Below the pieces are notes generated by a model. That model did not search any database. It saw nothing but the letters and a program-made list of their open reading frames with translations, and was not told the origin of the DNA. A stretch of DNA of 47,067 bases, taken from positions 1-47,067 of the forward strand of contig BLJB01000423.1 in NCBI GenBank assembly GCA_013423325.1. The letters are read 5' to 3'. This document shows positions 11,246 to 23,557 of the stretch, piece after piece (position 1 is the stretch's first letter; each line of letters opens with the position of its first letter). A program made the position numbers and the translations under genes. This DNA is from Usnea hakonensis. Taxonomy: Eukaryota > Ascomycota > Lecanoromycetes > Lecanorales > Parmeliaceae.

Positions 11246-13224
11246 ATCCTTGATATCCAATAGTAGGTAGGATGGCACGAATAAAGAAGCGGGGGAGATT
11301 AAAGTAATAAGATAGATATATTTACTGAGATTACTCCTCTACATCCTAACGCAAACTATACGTACGTCAAAAAGAAAAGACCAGTCAGCTGCAAACCGTA
11401 ATATAATTCGGTCTACCTTCTAGTCTAATTGAAAGCTCTCATATCGTGAGAACTACGTAGCCAGATATTGTAGATACTCAATAAATTTGCCAAAGGCTTA
11501 TCCTCCAACTATTGCCGAACTTGCACTTATATGGCGGTAGCATTAGCCGATAACATAAGCTTATCCACGCAAGTAAGCTACTCCGTATTAACCTCTTTAG
11601 ATCTACTCTTTCGCCTAGCCGTTTCATCGAGAAGCCAATGGTTGTTGCACCTCGTTTCGACGACAGACTGGTCGTATGGGACTAATTGAACTGCGAACTA
11701 CTACCAAGTTTCCCCACAAATCGGATCCGCTAAAAAGTGTCATTAGTGTACTTAAGGACGGCTTGGATTGGTGTTCACTTTCAGATGGAGAGCTCCGCTG
11801 TTCACAGTCGCTGCTCCCTTTGCTCTCTGCTCACTCTGATGTGCCCACTCTCTCCCTCATCGTTACAGACGCACCAGATATAGGTACTTTGAGCTCGATC
11901 ATATCTATTACTACTTTCCAACTTCATTATCATATAAAATAGTACGAACCTTCGCCAGAAGATAATGGAACGGGTAGATTGGCGAAAGGCCCACGAGCCT
12001 AGGACATCAACACCTCCTCAAGTATCTCTAGTGTTTAAAAGATATATCATGACGGTCTTGGGGTATTTCAGGGTGGATGTCTCTTGTTTGAGAGCTGTAG
12101 GAGTGGGTATGATGGTCAGGGAAGAAGTTTGCCGTATACGAGAAGTGTTACTAAGGAAGCCGACGTGCTGCTGTAGAGTCGCTAAGATTGCTTACATATA
12201 CTTGTTCCTAGTAGATATCAACTCTACTAGGAGCTTCAATAGTGCTCTAAACGACCTGAAGGACTCTTAGGCCTCTTTTCTCGCTCTCTAAACTTCTTCT
12301 TGAAAGTCGGTCAACGCCAGCGTGAAGAGGCTCGCAGCTAGGAGCTCGGGGGTGGTTAAGTCCCCGAATGCCTTTCAGCAAATGGATCCTAGTTGACGTA
12401 TTGCGACGCTCGGCGATGATGTTCGCCGTCGGACGGGATAAAATTGAATTATATTTGATATTTGTAGAGTCTGAGATGATGCTGAGGTAGGTACGGCCTT
12501 TGGGTGATTAGGAATATCACCTATTCGCACTCTTCTGTCCGAGTTGTGATACAAACACATAGATATATGTATTTAGAAAAGATAATTGTACCAGAGTAGG
12601 AAAGCCCTTAAGGTAGGAGAAGATGCCGGGTAGCTAGACTCTGCCACCGGAGATGCAGTGGACGAAGCAAGGTGGAGATTGGAGAGAGGAGGGCCTTTTT
12701 ATAGGGAGAGACACCTGCTGACTACTCTATTAGCTTTAACGCATAGTTCACTTCATCAGATACCATCAACTCACATATTATAATCAGTCTCCCATTTCGC
12801 TTCATCGGATCTCATTACCTTATTTACTTCGTCATAGACGATCACTTTAAAGTTCACAAACCATAAGATAAAACGCTCCATTCAAGAATATACTATCACT
12901 CTAGCTTCAGTGGTCTGTACGACTCCCCTCACCGATGTCTCTTGCGTAACTTCTCCCTCCTCTACCTCGCGGTCCTGTCGCAGCAATGGCGCACATTAGG
13001 GCATACGCCATAAAATGAAAGAGGTGTTTAGGCACAGGAATAAGAAAGACGTGACGATACCACAAGCAAGGTCCCAAGTGGCTAAACTTTTACAAGGCAC
13101 GCTCCTCACCAGTCATGCAGCAGTACCCAGTCAGGACATCTTTCACGCCATGTTACCCAAGATCCGAAGAGAGAGAGCAGCAGTAGCAGCGTAGAGCAGC
13201 TCTGCGATTTACAATCTGCAATCA
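11246..13224. other. Intergenic, no supported gene
   Basis: About 2 kb of AT-rich sequence with only short ORFs that lack family features or codon structure. It may contain decayed repetitive DNA. No RNA gene was recognised. Confidence 0.5.
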
Positions 13225-14301
13225 TCACATCATCTCGTGTCTCAACCCCTGCGGAGGCAGCTCTGAAACTTGTCTTCTCCCATCAAGTTCTGCGTTCGGA
13301 CCTCTGCCATCAAGTTCTGCTTTCAGAGAGCCGTGATAATATGCTGGGGAAACGTCATTCTTCGTAATAACGGGTATTGCGTGTGCTTTGTCTTTACCCT
13401 TTCCTCTCCTGGCACGCATAATTGTAATCCCCACGAGGCAGGAGACCACGACGACGGCTGCTATGACAATGCCGGCAATGGCACCAGGGGACAGATGTGA
13501 GGATGATTCGGAAGCATGCTCGCTGCTCGACGGGCTCGACTCTGGTAAGGATGACCCGGAGGTATTGGCGCTAGTTGACGGACTCGATACTGGCAAGGAT
13601 GAAGACGAAGTAGCTGGCGCGCTTGGTAAGCGGATAGGTTCGCGACTCTATGAGATACTTTAGGTTTACCTTTAGGGAAAATCGTGGACGAAGCGCTGGA
13701 GATACTGCTTAGAGGTGTCGCATCTGAGCTGCTGGAGGATGTTGAAGAGGATTCGATGGCGTTAGCTTCCGCTATCGAGACATTTGCATTCGCACTGGCG
13801 AAATTAGTATTACAGACGTTGATTTGGTTTTTCGCCTGTGTGCATTGTTCGTATTCCTGATCGCAACACCATTCTATCGTGCCTCAGTATCAGCTAGATC
13901 CTAGTGCGGCGAGGCCACGGGGGATCGATCACCTACCGGCGCCTTCGTTTGAACATGAAATCTGACCGGGACCTGGAGCGCTCGAAGAGCCCCCGGTACA
14001 ATTCCTACCAAATCCCCAGCAGGAACTAGAATTTAGGCATGATGTCAGCTCCCTTGAATAACAATCTCGAAATAAGACGTTGCACGCACGGGTCAGGCGC
14101 TGGACAACACCACAGCATATTTGCGTCCGGGGCATAAGCGCAGAGCCCACCGCGGTCAGTATTATTAAGACATGATATGGCATTGTTGTTCCTTGAGCAC
14201 TGATCAAATTCCTGATCGATAAAAAACTCCACAGAGCAATGCGCGAGTGCAGCCATGGAGGTAAGAAGCCATAGTGAAGTCGTCCACGCGCTTGAATACA
14301 T
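13225..14301 (-). CDS. Cys-rich single-pass membrane protein with signal peptide
   Basis: Four exons: 14301-14090, 14025-13937, 13873-13670 and 13613-13225. The introns are 64, 63 and 56 nt with donors GTGCGT, GTAGGT and GTAAAC and branch points GCTGAC, GCTGAT and CTTAC. The joined frame is 298 codons. The protein has an N-terminal signal peptide ending near AALAHC, a cysteine-rich ectodomain (segments CSRNNNAISC, LWCCPAPDP, SCWGFGRNC, EWCCDQEYEQC), a Ser/Thr-rich stalk, one transmembrane helix (AGIVIAAVVVVSCLVGITI), then a basic stop-transfer RARRGKGK and a short cytosolic tail with two ELDGR motifs. This is the layout of a cell-surface protein common in Pezizomycotina. A wall-sensing role is possible but not shown. 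Confidence 0.8.
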
Positions 14302-16189
14302 TACTGAAAGGATGGGCAGAGACCTGTTGGCGGGCGGGATTGAAGCGGCTAAAGTTCAAAAACGTTAGAAGTCTTGTGTAGCCTTTTTCTGCTTGTGAAC
14401 GCGCTTAATTGACCATTAAATAGCTAAAGGAGGCTTTCTTCAAGTCGAAATTATATTTGCAAGGTTGCGCAAGGGGTTTGCAGGAGTCTTCACCGAGACT
14501 TCTGGACACTTCAGCAAATCCGTGCGGCTGAAACACTGAAAAACCGCACCTCGGCATGCCTCCATCGAGTAAAGTGTTTCTCGCTACTACTTTCCTAGGT
14601 GAGATTAGAGCTCCAATCCTGCATGTAACCCCGCGCAGGCGACAACGAGGCTGTACACTCGAAAGTCTCCTAATCTATAACGATTTGCTATTAGTAAGTC
14701 CTAGCAAACGTTTTTTTTCTTTGTATTTTAGAGAGCATGGTGATAGGAATGACTTCGATCGCAAGTGCGCTCTTGCAAAGAGGATATCGATAGGGTTAAG
14801 GATAGCCGCGTACCAAAATTTAGGTCAGGATAGGTGTACCCCCCCTTTTTACTACATGTACCCCCCTTTGACTGCATATTCTCCCGCTAGGTAGATCTAG
14901 GCTAGTGACATGGGTATACCCCCCTACGCTAAAAGAACGCGCCATACCCCTGCTATATATTATAGCCATGGGCTATGCCCGTATTCAATGGCAATAGCCA
15001 TGGCAATGGCAATGGTGATGCGCAATGTGCTCTATCTACGGTGAAAGAATGGATTGACGTTTCAAGAACTTGGCGAGTGGTATAAGCGAATGTCTAGCTA
15101 CCACTAGGCCGTGAACGCAAATATACTCAAGTTGATGGTCGAAGTGATTCGGAAACGCTTCATTCCTTTTGAATTAAATCGGATAGATCGGGGATCGGTG
15201 TGTATACTAGACCCATGAAGCCATCGCTCCCTATTAATACTAGCTAATATTGTATATAATTGCTATAATTAGTAATGGCTGGTGATTGGCGGCGTAAAGG
15301 GGATGTTTCTTGGTCATAGCAACGACACAGTCAAGCGATCTGATGGATCGATTGCCTGGCGTGTAGATATAAGCTCACCTCGACAATCAGGGTTTCTTCA
15401 AGGAAAAGAGCATAATGCAAGAGGTCTTGAGATGTAGTCCTTCGGTCGGTCTTCTTCATCACTTATCCCCAAGGTATCGGTCTTGAGTCTGGCGTGGCTC
15501 CCCACCCAACTCCAGCCCGGGGGTACCACGTTCGCTGTCTGCCTCCCGCCCGCCGAAGCCGCCGTGCCGGTTAGGTGGTACGAAGCATAGGCTAAGGGAG
15601 GTGCAGAGGGGCGTTGGGTACAGGAAATCCCCACCAACGGTTGTTGGCTGCTGCGGGGGCGGGTGTTGGAGCTGTAGGGCGATAAGGGGTTAGTGAGGAT
15701 TGATTGCTGGCATCAGTAGTTGCAATCGTAGCTAACAGAGCTGTAACTGGACTGAGAATAGTTAGTGTATTGGTAGCTAGAGGGCGACGATAAAGTCAAG
15801 GGGTACGATTAAGGCCGAATTCTAGGACGTTGTGCTAGTTACGACGATTTGGGGGTATACTGCTTGCTGTTGCTCCTTCACACTTTCCAATCTGTAAACA
15901 GTTGTAGGATGAGCCTAGTACTTGGAGAGACAATAGCGGTAATCGTGAAGGGAGGGAAATCCACAGATATTTTCATGTGCCCTTTCTACATCCCCTTGCG
16001 TCCTCGCTGGCCTCGATGGAATGATCATAGGCAGACTCCACATCGAACGGTTAAGTTTGATGCGGGTATTCGCTACTTCGTTACTCTACGTCCTCGATAT
16101 GACTACTTTGATGGTATACTTTTCGACTTGCCCTCTACATAAATATAGGCATGTGTGCTTCTGGTGCCACTCACTTTGGCCATCTCCCC
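14302..16189. other. Intergenic, short CT-rich and CCATGG-rich tracts
   Basis: About 1.9 kb with no convincing gene. Three TACCCCCC-type tracts lie at about 14836-14925. At about 14965-15025 the hexamers CCATGG and GCAATG repeat, echoing a motif inside the LTR-like repeats, so a degraded fragment of that repeat may sit here. An ORF at 15398-15637 (minus) has no family features. Confidence 0.45.
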
Positions 16190-17010
16190 TTATACTCCAT
16201 TTGAGCTCCGATCAATGCTCCATGTAGTGCTGCTGCAAGTAGTAGTGCTCTCTTCCATGCTCCATGTAGTGCTGTAAATAGTGCTGCAAGTGGTGCACCA
16301 TTCCATACTCCATTCAATGCTGCAAATGGTGCAAGTGGTGCATCATTCCATACTCCATTCAATACTACAAGTGGTGCAAGTGGTGCTCCCAGTCAATGCT
16401 CCATGTAGTGTTACAAGTAGTAGTGTTCCATTTAATGCTCTATTCAATGCTTTGAGTACTCCAAGTAGTAGTACTCTTCCTAGTGCTCCATTCAATACTC
16501 CAGATAATTCTCCAAATAGTGCTCCAAATAGTACTCTATTTGATACGCCGAAGTGCTCGAAGGAACACTTATAGCAATACTAATACCGCTAATATAACTA
16601 TTACTACTACGAGTATTACACAGAGTACTACTTACACCACTACATAGACCACTACATAGAGCACCACTCGGAGCACTATTCGGAGCACTACTTGTAGTAC
16701 TATATAGATCACCACATGGGGCACTACATGGAGCATTGAATGGAGCACGACTTGTACCACTTGCAGCACTACATGGAGCATGGAATGGAGCACGGAATGG
16801 AGCACTACTTGGAGCACTACTTGCAACAATACATGGAGCATGGAACGGAGCACAATGGACCACTACATAGGTACTTCTTAGAGCACTACTTGGAGTACTT
16901 CTTACAGTACCACATAGAGTATTAAATGGAGCACTACTACTTGGAACACTACTTGCAGTACTATATGGAGTACTGTTTGGAGCATTGAATAGATTACTAT
17001 GTAGAGCATT
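16190..17010. repeat. Head-to-head inverted degenerate minisatellite
   Basis: The left arm (about 16190-16560) is built of short units such as AGTGCTCCATTC, AATGCTCC and AGTGGTGC read on the plus strand. The right arm (about 16615-17010) holds the same words as reverse complements (GGAGCACTACTTG and similar). The turning point is near 16570-16610. Units are 9-12 bases and drift, so the arms match in composition and order only loosely. Long ORFs cross both arms but consist only of repeat-derived Ala/Pro/Ser/Asn, His/Leu/Val or Trp/Asn strings and are not counted as genes. Confidence 0.85.
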
Positions 17011-17439
17011 AATGGGGCTGACTTCTCTATAGCGACAGCGAGGGTATTGGCCTTCTGCTTGCATTTGGCGGTGGTCTAGGCAAAAAAACGCGGGGCCGGC
17101 TGCTAGTTTGCCGCTCCCGCCAATGGTTTCGCAAAAAAACAGTATATTAAGTAGTCTACTATATTAACTTTCTTCTATCTAATGCAGGCTCTCTACTAAG
17201 CTCGCCGCCCACTAAGCTTGCCCCTTTAATCGATCTTTTTGCGCGGAGCCAGACTGTGATGTTCTGGTGTAGTACCCCTTCTCATAGCTTCCCCCCTTAC
17301 TCTCGCCCCTATTGATGTTCTGGTGGGCGTAAGGTCGGAGTAGAGGTTGGGAAAGAAGGATTCAAGGCACGTGACATGGCTTGGCACCAGGCAGCCCCGC
17401 GCTAAAGTAATTTAAGGTAGCACCAGGCCCGAGTCTCGT

Positions 17440-17464
17440 CCTCTTCCTCTTCCTCTTCCTCTTC
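17440..17464. repeat. TCTTCC hexanucleotide microsatellite
   Basis: Four tandem copies of a CTCTTC/TCTTCC hexamer lie 40 bases before the NLR start codon, in its probable 5' leader. Pyrimidine tracts at this position are common in fungal promoters. Confidence 0.85.
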
Positions 17465-17503
17465 ATGACTCCCATGTCCAGACTTTGATTGAGGAGACTT
17501 GCG

Positions 17504-20500
17504 ATGATGGCTGACCTTCATAGACCGCTGCGGTTGCTCTCCCTGGGTAAATAGAGTCATGAGTCATTTCTCCAACCAAAGGCTGACAGTGCGTAGATGG
17601 AGGAGGAATCCGGGGCCTCTCGACCCTCTACATACTAAAAAGCATCATGGTCGTCGTGAGCCAAAAGTTCGGGCTTGACCCTGATACGCCACTTCGTCCT
17701 TGCGACTATTTTGATCTTATTGCTGGTACATCTACAGGCGGGTCAGTGGCAAGCATCATATCCCGTACATTGTACTGATAGTCACAGTTTAATCGCCGTC
17801 ATGCTTGGAACTCTTCGGATGGATATCCAGACGTGTATTGATGAATACTTGAAGTTGGCTCCTACGATATTTCCCGTCGAAGGTTCTATACAAGGGAGCA
17901 CAGCCGGAAAAATCTTCAAAGCAGTGCGTGGCCAGCAACGCTTCAGAGCCGAGCCTTTGGACTTTGCTATCAAGAGGCTAGTGAGAAGATATCTGGGAGA
18001 AAAAAGTACAAAGGGCGAGGAGACTCGCTTCAGGTTTGAGGCTTCTAAGCTTCAAGAGGACCCGTTTTGTCACGTGTAAGTTAGGCTCTTCCTCTCTACA
18101 CTACTTGATTGGACTGATTGATGGCAGATTTGTATGCGTAACATCTGAAAAAATGGGAAAACCTTTCCGGTTGCGAAGCTATAACAGCCCATGGGACGTT
18201 CTCGATGATTGTCCGATATGGCAAGCATGCCGAGCGACTTCCGCTGCACCCACCTTTTTTCCTCCTATGGACATCGGCAGTCCTCCTGTGGCATACATTA
18301 ATGGAGGCATGGGTTATAACAACCCGATAAGAGCGTTGATTGAAGAGGCATCGCATATATGGCCATCACATAGGATTGGCTGCATCGTTAGCATTGGAAC
18401 TGGAGTCCTCTTCTCAAGGGATGTTGGGAGGACCATCAAACCACTCTTCGACAAGCTCACAGAGATGGCTACAGATACCGAGAAAATTGCCAGGGAGTTT
18501 GAGGAAGAGATGAGGTATAGATACGGCATTGAACAAAAGGTATATTTTCGCTTCAATGTACAGCATGGCCTCGAGCAGGTCGGATTGGAAGAATGGAAAG
18601 AAATGGACAGAACCAAAGTGGCGACCCAAGATTATCTGAAGAACGAGTGGAGCAGGGTAGAAGCATGTTCATCACAGATCTTTGAAACGAAAAGTATGTG
18701 AGACGTTCCAGATTAGAGCCTTTTACAAGAAAGCAGTTCCTTCAAAGCAATACTGATTCGCTTCTCTATCACAGCCTCTGATCTTTCTACTAGCGATGAG
18801 GATAAAAGTTCAGAATATCATAGCAGTAAGTGTAGACAAGGATGTTTCGAAAATAGACCTTGCTGAAGTAGCGTGTTAGCCACAACAGAGGATGAATGCT
18901 TGCAGTCACTATGGCCTGCGGGAATCGATTATGAGTCTCAAAAGAATCAGAACCCAACACGTGTACCCAACACCTGCCTGTGGACCCTTCAGAGCTCAAA
19001 GTATACCGAATGGCGCGATAACGACACAAAGAAGCTACTCTGGATTTCTGCTGATCCTGGCTGCGGAAAGTCCGTTCTTGCCAGATGCATTATTGATGAG
19101 GATCTCCCCAAAACCCTCGAAACCCGTTCCTCAAAACGCCTTCTTTACTACTTCTTCAAGGACACTAGCCCTGAACAACGGAGCGTATCCCGAGCAATAT
19201 CTACGATCTTACATCAGCTATTTGCGTCTCAACCTCGTCTGATTCGGTACGCTTTACCTAGCTATCGTGAACTTGGTAAAGCGCTTTCCACGGTATTCCC
19301 CAAACTCTGGTCAATTTTCATAGCAGCGGCTTCAGACTCATTGGCAGGAGACATAATATGTGTCCTTGATGCCCTTGATGAATGTGACGAGCAGGGACAA
19401 TTGGAGTTGATTGCAGCTCTTGAAGACTTCTATCTCCATCAACGATCTTCATCCTCCGCATCCAGATTCAAGCTTCTCGTCACAAGCCGACCATACTTTC
19501 AAATCAGACGTGAATTTGATAAATTACTTCAAGCAGCCGATAACATCGAGCTAGCAGGCAACGATGAATCAGCAAGCATAGAGAAAGAGATCGATCTTGT
19601 CATCAAAGATAAAGTCGTGAATCTGGCGTCAGAAAACCGTCTTGCAGAGAGTGTCTCAGGTCATCTACAGAGGAGACTCTTAGAGACAGAAAACAGGACA
19701 TATCTATGGCTTCGGCTCATATGGGCAATTATCAAGAAGAACTTGTCAGGTACTATCAGAGAGATGAACAAACTCATTGATAATCTACCGTCTGACATAC
19801 AAGATTCTTATGAGATATTGCTTCAAAGATGTCCCGACCGCCTATTTGCGAAAAAGGTGCTACAAATTATCTTGGTAGCTCATCGACCGTTAACGTTAGA
19901 CGGGATTGATTTTGCTCTAGGAATCAACGAGCAGACCTTATCGTATACTGACCTGGACTTGGAGGGATCCCTTCGACTGCAAGAGACACTTCCAAGCCGC
20001 TGTGGTCTTATGATCTCAGTCGTCGGATCAAAAGTCTACTTCATTCATCAGACAGTCAAAGAGTTCTTACTTCGTAAAGTTGACACTAAGTACTCGGATA
20101 TTGAAACCTGGCAGCAGTCTTTAGACCTGGAGGAATCTCATTCTCTCATGGCAGAGATCTGTCTTCGATCCTTTTCCTTCCCAGAGATTCAATTGGATCA
20201 AGCGAACATATGGAACGCTTTACTACCTGAACGATTTCAAATTGAATATGAACGATTTCGAGATGAACGAGTTCGATTTGAACTACTTCCATGGAAACCT
20301 GTTCGAAAAATGGAACCAAACCCATACTGCCAGCGCTACATTTTCTTATCATACAGCGCAATCTACTGGGCAGAGCATTTTCGTGATCAGAAAAATAGCA
20401 GTGGTAGAAAACTTATCGAACCTTGCCTGGAAACCAGCGACCGTCATTCAGCCAACGACCAAGAGGGAAGAGGTTACGGTACACCATTCCACGCAGCATC

Positions 20501-20999
20501 ATTTGGAGGCCACGAACATATTGTACAGATGCTAGTCGACCAATGGGCCGATATCAACATACAAGATAATGTTCATGGCAATATACTACAGGCAGCGTCA
20601 CAGGGAGGTCATGAAAAAGTAGTGATGATGCTACTTGATAAAGGAGCTGATGTCAATACGCAGGGTGGGTTCCATGGCAACGCACTGCAGGCTGCGGCAT
20701 TGAATGGTCATGAGAACGTAGTGAGAATACTACTCGATAAAGGAGCTGATGTCAACGCCCAAAGTGGACTATTTGGTAATGCACTGCAGGCGGCATCTTA
20801 CTTTAGGCATGAAAAAGTGGTAAAAATCCTGCTCGATAAAGGAACTGATGTCAATGCACAGGGTGGAGAATTTGGCAACGCACTGCAGGCGGCATCATAT
20901 GTAGGTCATGAGAAAATAGTGCAGATGCTGCTCGAAAGAGGAGCTGAATGGCCCGATGCGTGGGAGACCTGCAGTGATAGTAGTAGTGATAGTGGATGA
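17504..20999 (+). CDS. NLR-type protein: patatin (PNPLA) - NACHT - ankyrin repeats
   Basis: Six exons: 17504-17546, 17597-17741, 17788-18075, 18128-18693, 18775-18825 and 18880-20999. The introns are 46-81 nt and the frame is 1070 residues. The patatin-like domain has the oxyanion motif DGGGIRG (15-21) and the nucleophile elbow GTSTGG with Ser60. The second dyad residue, normally Asp in a DGG/DGA motif, reads NGG (Asn217). The NACHT domain has a P-loop DPGCGKS near 423-429 and a Walker B region LDALDECDE near 527. Five 33-residue ankyrin repeats close the protein (about 897-1061), the inner ones nearly alike. Fungal NLRs of this build are known or suspected nonself sensors, with ankyrins as the recognition part and patatin as the effector. 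Effector activity here is uncertain because of Asn217. No stop interrupts the gene. Confidence 0.92.
20475..20969 (+). repeat. Ankyrin-coding 99-bp tandem repeats in the NLR
   Basis: Five units of 99 bp. The phase of the last four is 20574, 20673, 20772 and 20871, each starting at a His or Phe before GN-LQAA. Shared stretches such as GGCAACGCACTGCAG recur between units. High similarity between neighbouring repeats is a known trait of rapidly evolving fungal NLR receptor domains. Confidence 0.85.
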
Positions 21000-22242
21000 C
21001 ATGTAGAATCTATGGGAAGCCATTAGCCACTGTATATCTGGTGGAGAACAACTAAGTACAAGTCGCGAGCAAATGGACAATGAATCTACAAACAATAATT
21101 AGTATTGAATCTAGGGTACCTGCATACGAAAATCTTCCGTACATCATGCCCGCGTATAGGGACGGATCTAGATATCCTATTACCTACCGACCGGTGTGAT
21201 TCTCCTGTTCAGGAGTTCGAAAAAGCAGACTTATACGCCTATTATGATTACCGAATACCCGTCTATATAGATAAGACTATTATATAGGCTTCCTGATAAA
21301 AACGAGCTAGATACTACTCGTTTAGTATTCTTTCTATACTATGTACATGATCGAGGAAAAGAAAGTCCTAGCTCTCCTTGTAAGCCACGTGATACGGACA
21401 TACCTATCTCTCCGGGAACTCTCTAGGTCCATCCACCGCAAGACCTAGTTTCGATACCCTGCCTTGTGACTGTCCCTCGGTATAATTGGAATTTCCCGCT
21501 TAATTACGACCTTAGTGTCTTCCTTTTTACCTCCTTTACAATTAAGCTATACGCCTTAGTATAGAGCTAGTCTTTTCTCGTGTCCTTCATGTAACCCGTA
21601 TAACACGTGTTACTCGTGTTACCCGTATTACCCGTGTTACTCGCGGGATAGATATTCTATCATCAAGCGAAAGATATACAAGTACCATTTGATGATGTTT
21701 GGTATATCCGAGCGCAGGATCAAGATCTACTCCTCTACTGAAATTGCTCGTATCTGCTGCGTTATACGAGTCAGTATCGCCGTAATAGGTGTAGGGCACA
21801 CCGCTAAGGTATACAAAGTACCTACAGGTAATAAGACAAGATAGAATTGGACTCTATACGCTTTTGATGGGGCGGGAAGAAAGAAGTTATTCCTGTAAGC
21901 ATCAGTCAAAGCAGTCATTATATGCCTAAGACGTGGTCTAGCTGGGAGTCAAAGAACTGTCCAAGCTTACAATGTTGTGGTAGAAGGTAGACGTCTGGTT
22001 GAGAAGCTAAGTGGGCAAATGAGAAGAAAGAGTAAAATTGACATCTATAGGTCTGCAAACATAATCTAGATGGAAGGAGAAATGAGAGAGCTGGCGGAAG
22101 ATACAATTAGATTTCTTTCTTGGACTGCTGCTAACTTGCAAATTCTTCTCCATTACAGCCTAGCATTAGCATGGTCGCAGCAGCATATACTGCACGAGAT
22201 AACAGGTTCTAACCCTTCTCCTGCGAAGCCCCCATCCTCCTG
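21000..22242. other. Intergenic, TA-rich with a short GTTACCCGT tandem tract
   Basis: No gene is supported. A 9-bp tandem tract based on GTTACCCGT occupies about 21591-21645. The rest is TA-dinucleotide rich (many TAGATC, TATATAG words), consistent with old mutated repeats. Confidence 0.5.
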
Positions 22243-23118
22243 TTAACGCCACCAGCCATTTTTCTTCTTTTCCTTTTGCGCTATATCGAATGCTTCATCC
22301 AAAGCTCTCTGCTGCCAGGGTGTAACAGATTCATCTCTGGCGGCGGCAGGAATGGTCCGGTGCTTATCAACCAGCTCCCTCATCGTCGCTGAGGGGATTT
22401 CATCTTGTCTCCAGCGCATATACCTCAAGGTCCAGTCTATCGGACACCACCACCAAGAGCATTTTTGCAAACTCTATGCTTTCACTATATATATGCCTTT
22501 GCCTCCCCACGTCATTGCCACAATGTCCCGTCCAATAAGCTCCACACCCATCACCGGTCGCACTCCTTCTCCTATGCCGAGTATGATCCTCATCGGCACG
22601 TGGTCTTCCTCAAGCTTCTTTATGGACATGACGCCGTAGTACGCTTTCTTATCGTACGCTACGTCTCGGAGAGTAATTGACGACCCGCCGTTGCGCTGAG
22701 GGGATTGTAGCAGTACCGTGTCTTTTAAAGATGGGTCGTTGGATATGTGGGTTTGGGCTTCCTCATCTAGGATCCAGGTGCTCTCGTGGATACGATAGTT
22801 ATGGAGCCAGGCTTTGTGGAGCTCAACATGCCAGGGAGTTGTACTTAAGTATTGGTACAAAAGAAATACTATGGCTAGAGTAAGGGCGATAGTGAAAGTG
22901 GTCCACGAACAAGCTCTCTTGATGGTGGGGTACTTCTCCAAGTAGTCTAGAGTATCTGGCCAAATGTTCGCAATGAAGCGCCAATAGGAGAGCTTGATCT
23001 CCTCCCAGTGGGTGAGGTAGATCTCCTCATAGTCATCGGGATCCCCCATAGGTGGTATCTCGGGCCAGTATGTCGCGTTGAGGAATTGCCGCCGCCGAAG
23101 CTCGGATTCTGCGGACAT
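22243..23118 (-). pseudogene. One-pass membrane protein, frame broken by TAG
   Basis: The frame opens at ATG 23116-23118 and runs to TAG 22474-22476, then stays open in the same frame to 22243. The N-terminal half is rich in Trp/Tyr/Glu (HWEEIKLSYWRF), followed by one transmembrane helix (WTTFTIALTLAIVFLLYQYL), a soluble segment, and past the stop a WWWCPIDW motif and a charged C-terminus (QKEKKKNGWWR). The downstream part looks coding, so the TAG is either a nonsense mutation of a longer protein of about 290 residues, or the protein truly ends there. No good intron spans it. The family is not recognised. Confidence 0.55.
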
Positions 23119-23557
23119 CTTCACTTGTGTTGATGGTCAAACGAGAGACGTTCCGTCCAGCAAGGTCTAACTTTAGGATACGGGGAAGAAGCATGGATGC
23201 GGGAGTGCCGCAATTTTTACAACCCTTCTGTAGGTACAAAACCTGCTTGCTTGGCCGTTTGACCAGAGTTAAAACGTTTGCGGGATCTTCTCTTTGTACG
23301 AGAAACGGAGGAATGTGGCGGCAAAAAGTGGCGGGTCGGGAATGTGATGTAATTCGTCTTTTTATTCTTTGTTGCAGGCCTGCTTTCTCCCCGTCCGGTA
23401 AGATCCATTGTGATTGCTTGAGAAATACTATATCATAAAGACAAAAGAAGAAAAAGGTCGGAAGCCACTCACTATATCACATTGGACATGAAAAAAAACA
23501 TGGAAAGCAAGTTATCTGAAATTAATTAGGAAATAATTTGCAACTCCTATTTATAGC

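Noticed and set aside
16492..17064. 190-residue minus-strand ORF and other ORFs across the minisatellite
   Set aside because: The residues only mirror the 9-12-base repeats, with little but low-complexity strings in any frame.
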